The notes beneath the pieces were generated by a model. It was not told where the DNA came from. It did no database searches and was given only the letters and a program-made list of their open reading frames with translations. Below, piece by piece: positions 21,586 through 30,873 of a DNA stretch of 64,000 bases. How positions within the stretch are numbered: position 1 is the stretch's first letter; each line of letters starts with the position of its first letter. The position numbers and the translations under genes were made by a program. Origin of the DNA: Lyophyllum atratum (lineage: Eukaryota > Basidiomycota > Agaricomycetes > Agaricales > Lyophyllaceae). The DNA lies in NCBI GenBank assembly GCA_014905825.1, contig JACGCN010000020.1, forward strand, positions 62,001 through 126,000, read 5' to 3'.

Positions 21586-23305
21586 TTCGTGCCCGCAGGT
21601 TTGGTACTACGAGTTTAGCTTCCGGGGTCCGCTTCAGTAGTCGTCTTCGTTATCCACCTACAGCAAACCACCGAGCCATCATGTTTTACTTCCTTGTTTC
21701 TGTACATTCCATGCACTGTATTACCTACTTTCGACAATGTGTGAGGTTTCCACGATGACAAGACTGACTGAGGCGGCATATAGAATTTGTTACTCTTGCA
21801 CGTGAACAACGCCAAACTAAATTGGCGCTTGGCAGACGCGGTCCACGGGTATTCCGAACAGGACGGCTGCGATCGAAGCGCGGAAGGAGCGCGGTGTGAG
21901 GGTAAAAGGAGCCCACACTATGGGGTCGTTCAAATGATGCAGAGAGTTTGGAATCTGCTAAAATAAAGATGTGAAGGAAGGTACCTTCTCGACAAGGAGA
22001 TAGACATAACTTGTCGATAAAGCACAATCAGTATGTCGTGGTAAAGAAGGTACACCTCAAACACTCGCTTACCTTGATCTTTCTAGAGACCAGAATCCGA
22101 CCTTCCTGCTCGGCAAGCTAATACCTAAGACATAGTTTCCTGCCCGCATTATGGAAAAGAACTGGGCTAACGACTCAGAAGACACAGGATGAGAGAAGTT
22201 GATATTAAGGCAACCTCGCACGGGGTTATTTGACGAGCGCGAAGGTTCAGCGCTCAGCGTCCTGAACGACGTTCAAGCTGGGGCCAGTGCTCCGATGAGT
22301 CGGCGGGCGGGACACGAAAAATTGCTGCCACGTGATCGGAACTCTCGTCCGAAGAGTCGGAGGACCCTATTTTAGGGATCTTCAATGTGAAAATGTCTTC
22401 TCCCTCGGGAGGCGGCCCAAGGCCTCCCTAGGCTCAGTCTTGCCTCGTTTACCTCCTGCAGTGGTCACTGTGAGATTGTGAGCCGAAAATTAGTAATGGG
22501 TTGACGACAGCAGTCACTCAGGATGCCGGAGTGACAAGACAGGGTGCGGACAGGTGCCAGACTGCTTAACAATGAACTCTCGATAACATGTCGTCTTCTT
22601 CCTAGGCCCTGACTGCCCTGCCAGTGTGCAGGCACGCAGGAGATTATAGCCCAAGCTCCCGAGCGGTAAGTTGATACTCATCGTTTGGTGATTACTTGGG
22701 GAATCCGTCTCCGCTCTCTGGCTCCCCGAGCTTCTGGGGAACTACCTGCATCATGTATGTTCTGGTGCAGCAGCAGGACTCACTGTATATCACGCTCTTT
22801 CAAATCCCCCGGGATTGTCTACTCCTCTTCAATGATGGGCCCTCTGTGTCAACGACTTGATCTACCGATCCTTCGTAGTTGCCGCAATGCTGAAGGAAAC
22901 ATGCGCGGAAACGACCAAAATACCCATGTTAATCAATCCTCCATCATTGACACCACGTACGTTGAATTCTAAATGTTGTGTATTTCCGGTATAGGCGAGA
23001 GGAGGAATTTCCGACGCACACGAAGTAATAAGTATCGAGCTCAGGATTCCTACGAACTGCTGAGCTACAGCGCCTCAGGCTACTCTTGTGCTCTTTTTTC
23101 TTAACTGGAAACAACGCAGATATCCCCCGCTAACTATGGGCTTGGATCCGATTGTGTCTAGAGCGATTCATCAAAGCGCTGCGAGTCCTCTTTGCGATCC
23201 GATCAGCGGCTAGCACAGCCAAGCCATCGCGCACGACGTTGGCGTCTATATATCAGGCGCTGGCGTCTAATGCTGTTGGCTCCAACCCATGCCCACCCCT
23301 CGACC
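21586..23305. other. intergenic, possible motif scrap
   Basis: Mostly unrecognised. Near 22890-22965 the plus strand reads GNMRGNDQNTHVNQSSIIDT, followed by a GT, which resembles the Gly/Asn-rich N-terminal block of the neighbouring family. This is too short to call a gene. Around 23040-23085 there is a perfect stem agctcag/ctgagct, discussed under rejected items. Confidence 0.3.
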
Positions 23306-23889
23306 ATGCTCTCTCCCTCCGAACGACCACAGGACGCCTACATACACGGCGGAGACTTCAAGTATGTTGCTGGAAACCACAATATTTACAACGACAGTGT
23401 TCATAACGAAAACTGTAACAACGGAATCACCACACTTACCGTAGATCCAGGCAGAAGTAGAACAAGGTCCGGCCTCAAGTGTACGTTGCTCACTATGTAC
23501 AATGATCAATACTTAGGGCCGTGCTCTCGACACACTTAGACAATGATCAGCCTCGTATCACGAGTTCGGAACCCATCTTCACCACAGCTTTCCTCGTAGA
23601 ATGGATTTTTTCCCTCGTACCCCGGGACAGTTCAGCTAGCCATGATTCTCATGGATGGAACGGGAACGAACACACCGTCGCCAAACCGGCCGCAAACTCT
23701 CCTGACCGTCTCGGCGACAAATTTCCTTGGAAGACACGAATATCCGCAATACCACCCTTACCCACGTTTATACCTGTTGAGTCCGAGCCTCATGCGTGCA
23801 TCGTAGCACATCCCAGACGTCCACGCTTCAAATCGAATAACCCATATCGAGCGATATGTGATCCGCAAGTGCCATATTCAGAGCCGTAG
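23306..23889 (+). CDS. GNHNIYN/SKNP family protein C
   Basis: Seen: the start MLSPSERPQDAYIHGGDF continues KYVAGNHNIYNDSVHNEN. A 59-nt intron (gtacgttgct to acacttag) is required, because the unspliced frame stops at once. It restores NDQPRITSSEPIFTTAFLVE and WIFSLVPRDSS. GDKFPWKTR follows, and the end is RRPRFKSNNPYRAICDPQ. The product is 174 residues with exact frame closure. The start was chosen because it aligns with MTYPSER of gene A. Exon layout and order of motifs are the same as in A, and similarity runs on past both stop codons, so A and C are copies of one duplicated segment. Function unknown. Confidence 0.68.
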
Positions 23890-24570
23890 CCCCTAGTAGC
23901 TACCCACTGTCTGGGCTTTGGCTCCCCTTTCGACGCCTCGAGGTTGGTATTGATTACAGGCCTCATCATCAGTACATATAATTGGCTTCTCTCCACCACG
24001 CTTTTATCTATACAGTAGCGCGTCAGCTATATGTTCTCTGGACTTCAATCTGATTTCCGTGGTATCTTTCCCCGACTTCCTCCTAGATATCGTACCTCCT
24101 GTTCCTGATATGTGTATTGCCCAGTTGTCGCTCGGAATCGAAAACTTACCCCGTAATAGCACCCTAGGACCTTCTTTCAATTCATACGGACATCGATCTT
24201 GGTGTATGTTCTTAGGTACTAATGATAGCTGTGTCAGGATTGGTATTCTCCACGTTTCTGAAGCAGCTGACCTGAACATGAACGCCCAAAACCTTACCTC
24301 AAGTCGCGAAAAACGTGTTGCAATAGAAGCCATATCCTTTTTAATTCAACGATTCTTGCCTCACTTCCGTCTTATCCTCATCAGAAGCTGGACACGTGCA
24401 TTCAGCCCAACGTCGACACGGCTCAAGCAAAACTTGCCACTTTGCAAGCCTGATATTAAACCATACACGGGATGTACAACATGCTATGGACACTTTCGAA
24501 TTAATGTATACCTCCGATCCAAGGACTGTCATTGCTGAACCCCTCGTTTTGCAGCGATGCGGATCATCGA

Positions 24571-25434
24571 CTATCTCTCCTCTTCGTCCATGTCCATATC
24601 GTCCGAGACGGTGGATATGGGCCGTGGGGGGGTTGAGTGAGGAGGTACTGCTGTTTGACCCTCCTGGGGATCAGCAACACGTCTCGCGAACGGATTCTTG
24701 GATTTGGTGAGAGGGGGTGGTGTAGGCGATGCTCGTGATTGTGGCGGGGGAAGGGCGTAGAGGGGCTCTGACTGGATGTGCAAAAAAGGCGGTTGCGCGG
24801 CAGGAGGCTGCCACGGGTACGCGCCTGCTGGTGGTGCTTGTGGCTGTGATGTGGGAAGGGGTGATCGCATAGGCGTGGTGTACTGGGGCTGTGCATCCGA
24901 ATATTGCCTCGCGTATTCCTCCTCTCCTGCCTCGATAGCCGAACCTGAGCTAAGGCCACGTGTACTATATGGATCATAATGAGGTTTGGCCTCTATAGTG
25001 CGCTGGATGGCAGCGGCGACCTTCTTGCGCACCATCTCTTGCTGGTACTGATCTGTCGCTCCGTGGCTGGGAGGCTGCCTTGAACTGTCTAGGAAGGAGA
25101 GGGTTCTCAGAATTGGATCGGCGAGCTCACAAACTTCGGTACCTTGGTCTCTTTGCGCTACGAAGGCACCAGAATAAGCCGGTCCAGAATGGCTGCGAAC
25201 ATCGTAGTTATTGCCTATGGGTGCTTAAGCGGTTATACATGTAACTACGAGCTGGGAAGAATGACCCACCAGTCTTGACTGACGGGTTATTATGTGAATT
25301 GGTAATCCTACGGTTCGTTGTGTTGCCAGAATTTTCGCTATGTGAGCGCTGTTGTATATGTTGTGATTTCCAGAGATATCCTTGAAGTCGCCGCCGTGGA
25401 TATTGACAAGTGAAGCTCCTTCGAAGAATGGCAT
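24571..25434 (-). pseudogene. GNHNIYN/SKNP family protein D (one frameshift in the N-terminal block)
   Basis: Seen: the start MPFFEGASLVNIHGGDF continues KDISGNHNIYNSAH. The frame should then continue into SENSGNTTNRRITN, but that lies in another frame: two bases are extra, or one is missing, at about 25338-25345. A 55-nt intron (gtgggt to cccatag) follows. The long second exon is fully open through EMVRKKVAAAIQRTIEAKPH, a Pro/Gln-rich region and TKSKNPFARRVADPQEG, ending MDMDEEER. Everything downstream of the shift is intact, so either the mutation is recent or one base is wrong in the sequence. Without the defect the protein would be about 270 residues. The N-terminus (MPFFEGAS) is shared with gene E, and the C-terminus with gene B. 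Confidence 0.6.
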
Positions 25435-25920
25435 CGTAGATGAGGAAGGGCACTATGATGGTAAGATAACGTCGACATTCGCTTCGTGTCCTTTAATAAG
25501 AAGGAGTTTCAGCTCTGCAGTCATGTGATGATCATTTGACATGTCAACAAGTCAGGCATAGCCCGATGTATAGCAAACCATTAGATCATGTAGCCGTTAT
25601 ATGCTGTGCATCGCGAAGAGACAAAGTTTCGGATCGTTCCGCTTGTAAATATACAGCCCCTGTGAACTTTCTTGAAGTCGTTCAGGAGTTTTTGGGGAGG
25701 ACTTGAACGACGAAAAGAAGGACGTGAAACCAGAGTCACCGCAGTATTAGGCTGCAATCGCGCTTGCTTCTGGGCGTCTGACCCAGACCACGAACGCGAG
25801 GACGGTGGGTCGCTGCTGTTCTGCACGCAGTACTCGGGCATGAGCACTAAATACGCGTCTATGAGCATACATCCGAGATTTCGGAGACATTCGTTACCTT
25901 GCGTGCTTGGATATTAGATT
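25435..25920. other. intergenic upstream of gene D
   Basis: Should carry the promoter of gene D. Frames at 25581-25917 overlap on opposite strands and show no motif. Confidence 0.35.
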
Positions 25921-25929
25921 TTGTCTATG

Positions 25930-27190
25930 CCAACGATCTTGACGTTCGGTTGGTTGTTCGGTCTTTGTATACTTGCGCGTCTTTATCAATGATGTGACAA
26001 TCTTCCAGAATTCGCACTCCCAGAATCCGAGGACGTTTAACTATCTAAGAAAGCCATTTAGTCGCTTATAAAGTGAGCTTATAAAAAAGCTTACATTACG
26101 ATAGCAGTCGCCGCTCCAAGCATCGTCCTTTTCGTCCTGTCCGGCCAACGTCAGACAACAGTCTCTTCGACAAAATAGATTGCGACATACCTAAGCACGT
26201 ATTGCAGTATACCAATATTCAGATTAGCCGGTTACACTTTGCTGAGTGGAACGTCTAGCCCGATTACGATATAACCGTAGATCATGGACACTAGATCATT
26301 AGCTCAAAACGCGAAAGTACAGCGCCATGAAAGTTTGCCACTTACGATCTTGAAGAAGATCGAAGTCTCGTGGAAAACAGCCCTCTCCATAATCCAGGGT
26401 TCTATAGGATTAGATTGAACACAGTGATCTCCGAATGTCGCGATATGGAACCTGCTACCAAAAGCAGAAGCTGAAGTTAGGCATCATTTCTGGTTGGTGT
26501 TGTCCGCGTACCTTCCAAAGTCATCGGTCCGCCTACAATATCAGCCTTGGATTACCGAGAGTGTGTGGTATACTAGAGACCCTCCGAAGAAGATAAGAAA
26601 CCGGGAAACCAATATCGAAGTAACGATTCTTCATGGCTGTCATTGTTTGGGTTTGCCGGGATTGCCCAGATTTTGCCGGGTGGCCCAAGCGCAAACACGT
26701 GTCGGACACGTGGTAAATGAGAACTTCGTGCCACTGCCAATCCTATTCGGTCCGACTCGAAAACATGTCATTCTGCTCCTTGACACTCATGTGGATACCT
26801 GTGAACCTGCTGTTTCCAAGCTCTGGGCCTGATACGCTGCTCTGGGAGATATCGATTGAGCTATCGTCACCATCTTCCTGTGACTCAGTGGTCTGAGGAA
26901 CCTCTCGGCTTATCACGACCCCAGAGTCTGGCTTCGACAATTCCGCAAAGTTCCAGCACCTACGCATCGCCAAGAATCTGTCACAGGTCAATTGACAGTA
27001 TCTAAAGAAATATCGTCGCTTCGAAGCGATGATACAGCCTACCTGCGCAAGGCACAGTTGCGCCCGAGAGTTCCATGAAACGTATCACGAGCCGTTCAGA
27101 AATGGCTGGCATTGGCGGTGAATTGTCTCGTTTTATGAGTGCAACCTCATCAAACACGTTATCGTCTAGCCTTCGGAAGACCCTCCACAC
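25930..27190 (-). pseudogene. uncharacterised multi-exon coding-like region
   Basis: The minus strand holds protein-like stretches bounded by splice-like sites. From the 5' side they are: RVWRVFRRLDDNVFDEVALI and PAISERLVIRFMELSGATVP (27030-27200); a second stretch at 26743-26991; FHIATFGDHCVQSNPIEPWI followed by MERAVFHETSIFFKI (about 26350-26460); SMIYGYIVIGLDVPLSK; and DEKDDAWSGDCYRN joined to VKRPRILGVRILED (about 25950-26140). I found no clean start codon and could not close all junctions in frame. It may be a broken gene or one with introns I mis-set. Family not recognised. Confidence 0.3.
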
Positions 27191-27925
27191 TCGAGGCTCC
27201 GTCGTGGTACGCGCGTGTCGTTAATGCCTAAAGTTCCTGAAGCTGTCCTATTGCGTATTATGAGCGACGTATTCAATTGTCGCTCCACTTCACGTGTTGC
27301 CTGGACCAGCGATAAGCAGCGTTTATCAAAGCGATGAGGTATACTGTGTTACCTATGTCTTCCTCCTCCTATATTGCTGCCGTTGTGAATGAAGCTCATA
27401 AGAGTCAGCGTTGAGTACAGACCTCGATAAACGAACATGATGTCGCGGGGAACCAAAAAAATGTCATGATCGAAAGATCTCCACGATGTTTACGTTGTCT
27501 ACCCGTTATACGGTATGTATGTCTTTTCTCTGACGTACCTCCCAAGATTGAGTGCACCAGCTTTCTAATCAAGCCCTAGGTGTGTTAGATGGCCAATTGT
27601 ACATCAAGGGTACCGACGACCGTCGCCATCCGAGTCTGGCGGGCAAGCTTTTTCTCAAGGACTTTCTGTTCATCTCGCGCCAGCTTCAACGACATCCTCA
27701 CTCTCCATTGTTGTAGTTCACATTTCGATTGGCTGTATCTTTCCCTGTATGTCGTCAAGAAGAATCTGCTTCTTCCGTTATAATATGACGAGGTGCGCTA
27801 CTCCATCGTCGCTGCTACCGACTGCACTGTCAATGGACAACAGAGCTAGAAGAGATCCTCGCCAATTCCTCTCACTGAGTGACCCTTTTCATCCTACTCT
27901 AGCGACCTGATACCATTTGCTGCTC
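27191..27925. other. intergenic, nothing recognised
   Basis: Lies downstream of gene E (minus strand). Open frames are short and without motif. Confidence 0.35.
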
Positions 27926-28185
27926 CTACTTTTTAGATGAGGCTGTAAAGACATAAGTTATGGACCACGTGGATGGATGGCTGGGGCGTACTTACACGCA
28001 GGACTACCGCCTCCGGGTAGAACTGGGCCACCACTAGCGTTCGAAGTAGTGTTAATTTTCGTATTATCTGAGTTCTCGTTGTGAACGCTGCCGTAGTTAT
28101 ACACGTTGTGATTTCCAGCGACTTGAATGTCCTGGAAGGTGCCGCTGACAAAGTGGACCCCTGAGGCTCCTTCGAAGAAAGGCAT
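27926..28185 (-). CDS. GNHNIYN family protein E, 68-residue minimal form
   Basis: Seen: the start MPFFEGASGVHFVSGTF continues QDIQVAGNHNVYNYGSVHNE. A short Gly/Ser/Thr/Pro-rich linker ends GPVLPGGGSP. A 53-nt intron with perfect gtaagt and ttacag ends joins to a second exon encoding only S-S-S-K-K and a TAG at 27926-27928. The spliced length is an exact multiple of three. This member therefore consists only of the N-terminal block; no K-S-x-N-P motif is present. The start M-P-F-F-E-G-A-S is the same as in gene D. Known: short Agaricomycete proteins with a G-G-x-F-x-x-[IV]-x-G-N block are common in genome annotations, and similar blocks occur at the front of some larger signalling proteins, as far as I recall. 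Function unknown. Confidence 0.65.
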
Positions 28186-28925
28186 CCTTGATGTGCGCAG
28201 GCAGAAATGTGACGCGGTTCTGAGGAAGGTAGAGGGACGCCTTGCCTTTAAGTAAGTTTGGCGCTACATATCATGCGTTGATGGGCTTTCGGCCGAGTGA
28301 AATGAAGATTAGCGCTCTTAGTATCACGTTTCAGCAGCCTGACCGTCCTCATTGATGAATCTGCAGCGGCGCCGAAATTGAGTTTATGCCAATTGAGTTT
28401 AGACGGCTGGAAGTCCTGGCGGTATGGAAGTCTCCAGGGTCATTCAAGGGAACTAACCTGTTGATTGACTTGCATTCAGACAACAGCTTAGATGCTCCTG
28501 ATCGAAGTCTTACCATTAGAAGAAACTAGTGACAGATCCGACATCACTGCATCCTTCATAAGCGCAGATGTGTGAAACGGAGTACCCATTCAAATCCATA
28601 CATGGCGCTAGGGATCAACGTATCTGAATCAGGTCTGAGAGCATGTCTAGAATCAGGGCCATGAGGGGGATCCGATGATCACCCCAGTTATGCCCCTACC
28701 AAGAGACTGAACGCCGGAGAATCGTTGTATAACGACTCTTCCGTGGTTGAGAAATTCAGTTGTGTTCCGTGAAGCGATATGCTGAACGCCCCTTGGATTT
28801 AAGCAAGCTATCAGCATATCCTCAATCATACGTCTTATGAAATAGAAAATACGCGGCCGCACAGGTAAAGAAAATGGGCTATAACAGTGATAGGCCACTC
28901 GCCCATAATAATCCAGGAAATGGGT
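28186..28925. other. intergenic, nothing recognised
   Basis: Promoter side of gene E and the 3' flank of the oxidase remnant. No motif-bearing frame or repeat was seen. Confidence 0.35.
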
Positions 28926-28929
28926 TCAT

Positions 28930-29250
28930 GCAGGGATAATCGGGAACCACTGTTGAACATATTATCAGGGTCATACCGAGCTTTGATCTTCTGTAACCTG
29001 GGGTAGTTCTTTGCAAAAACCAGCTTTGCCTTATCGGGAGCGGCCCAATTTATATCACCTACAGCGTCGAAGTCTAAAGGACCATTAGCGACCATAAAGC
29101 ATACCAGAGGGCGTTAGATGTACCGTAGTTATTGTAACCGAGCTTTGGGTTAACGCTCGAACTTAGCGGCGTAGTAGCCGTGACGAGACTTAGGATTTCG
29201 CCCGATAACAGCCGGGCCCGCGCCGTATTTTCGGACGAGTTATCTTTCCG
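28930..29250 (-). pseudogene. BBE-type FAD-linked oxidase C-terminal remnant
   Basis: On the minus strand VGDINWAAPDKAKLVFAKNY continues PRLQKIKARYDPDNMF. This is the C-terminal berberine-bridge-enzyme signature (N-Y-x-R-L-x-x-I-K-x-x-Y-D-P-x-N-x-F). Upstream, SGEILSLVTATTPL and YNNYGTSNALWYALW are protein-like, but nothing of the FAD-binding PP-loop domain (G-G-G-x-G, or the covalent His/Cys sites) is present before DUF6534 copy 3. Known: intact BBE-like oxidases are about 450-550 residues. Inference: a terminal fragment of a lost oxidase gene. Confidence 0.65.
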
Positions 29251-29449
29251 CCTATTTCGAGATGTCAATCAGTGATCAAGTGAAGCAGAAGAGCACACTC
29301 ACCGTGAACAGGATCGACAACTGGGATGATCATCAGATCCCAAGAACTGATCGACGAGGTTGTGATACTCACTGTAATGTTCCTGAGATGGTCGACAGGT
29401 CAGTGTCGTGTGCGGCCATGAGGATCATGTTGACTCACCAAGGGATGAA

Positions 29450-29852
29450 GTCTATTTTCTCCTCTGCGCCGAACTATCCGTTAAGGTACTCCCACAGCGC
29501 AGCCCAGATGAAACCAGTATGACAAGTGTCGAGGAACCTAGCGTGTTCGCTCAAAGGTTCGCTTGAGCATAAGTGATTAGCTTTGCGACATATGAGATAA
29601 ATGGAACCTGAGGAGCATGCGTGTAAGAACGGCGATGTTCATGTCAAAGACTACGTACCAAGGCTTTGAGTCGCGTCCCATCGCCAGGATAAAGCTTGAC
29701 GTAGATAGCAATTTGCACGGCTACCACATCCAATAAACTATCAGCGCAGTCAGAACCGTATTCACCGGCAGGATGAATGGGACGGACGCCGCAGCGAAGA
29801 GGCCACCGAGTAGTAGAGCACCGAATGTCTTGGGGATATCCACCGAGGCCAT
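29450..29852 (-). pseudogene. DUF6534 membrane protein, copy 3, 3'-truncated remnant
   Basis: Seen: the start MASVDIPKTFGALLLGGLFA is identical in style to copies 2, 4 and 5. After a 60-70 nt intron comes VQIAIYVKLYPGDGTRLKAL. A later exon reads TGFIWAALWEYLNG, stop, FGAEEKIDFIPW, matching THSAFLITSLINYF and REHIDYIPW of copy 4 except for the in-frame stop. The remaining helices are not found; instead the BBE remnant begins within about 250 nt. Inference: a decayed copy, truncated and broken by a stop codon. Confidence 0.7.
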
Positions 29853-30873
29853 GGGGCGTAAGGAAGGACCCAAAATCTCTTATAACGCTATTAATACCAG
29901 TGAGGCGTCCAAGTGAAACTTCTCCCAAGAAGCCGGTATGTAGATGACGCTTTTCGATAATGTATGCCCGTCCGGTACTTTTCGTGATGTTCGAAGATAT
30001 ATGACCCCTGTATTCAAGTATGATATCACAGTATGCCGTACGCAAATACCAAAGGTGCTTACCCTTCCCTGGTTGAGCCACTATCAACGCGGTACCGCGG
30101 CACAAGCTTAAGTTCGGAGGCGGGGAGGCATGGATTTATCTTTGCCACTATTCAGTAGACGTTTGGTTAATTTATCGTAAGGATGTCACACTGGCTATGT
30201 ATCCTCCATCTGCCTATTCCATATCGCAAGACACAAGCGCGTTCATTAGGGATATGCAGCCAGGGATGTCAAGATGTGAGGAGATGCGGGGTAGTTTGAA
30301 CATTGGGGTCGAAACGGTGTTTGAAAAACTTTAGACCCTGCAGCTGACGTAAACCTCTAGTTCATCGCCCACCAGGTAGCACCAGGTTCGCAGCCTTCGT
30401 CATTTCTCAAGATTCATAGTAAGCCCTACGCTAACATCATGTTGTATAGACTTCTGATTTCCTTCTCTGGCAATCCATCGAGCCTAGTGAATTCAATTCC
30501 ATACAAACAATAGAGACTAGAAACGTCTACGTTCCGACTCAGGACCCTTGGATGAGCTATTACAGGCTCTCCGTCTCGCAGAAAGCCCTCCTTTCTGATA
30601 CATCTGCATTCAGACAGGTTCGTATCAGCCTGTGTTGCAGCTGAAGTGGGAAGCCCCTTGAATGTCTTCACGAAATCGATACAGGGAGCCGACAAACGCG
30701 GAGCGAAGGGGACCTTCTCGAGGCCCATCGTCGAGGTCGATGTTCGAACTTCGCGGGAAGGGGAAGCGACAGTACGATGATTCATCGAACTTTGCCTGAT
30801 AAGGTAAAGGCATCTAAGAAGACGAAATCCGGGGCCCGTGGATAAATAGAAAATAAGTGATGTAAAGAATGGT
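29853..30873. other. intergenic with one unexplained 119-codon frame
   Basis: A minus-strand frame at 30426-30785 starts MNHRTVASPSREVRTST and ends at a stop without any recognised motif or homologue in the window. It might be a lineage-specific gene or chance. The first part of the gap is the upstream side of DUF6534 copy 3. Confidence 0.3.

Noticed and set aside
23010..23110. tRNA-like stretch: minus strand GCGCTGTAGCTCAGCAGTTC and a 7-bp stem
   Set aside because: The start resembles a tRNA D-arm, but no T-loop (TTCGA-type) or anticodon stem follows at the right distance, and the stem pairs wrongly for a D-arm.
23521..23889. Separate gene starting at GTG 23521
   Set aside because: It is the second exon of family gene C. 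The 59-nt intron joins it in frame, as the homologous intron does in gene A.
27430..27480. Plus-strand DVAGNQKNV, similar to the GNHN block
   Set aside because: Too short, with no start, no flanking G-x-F and no second exon. A match of this size is expected by chance.
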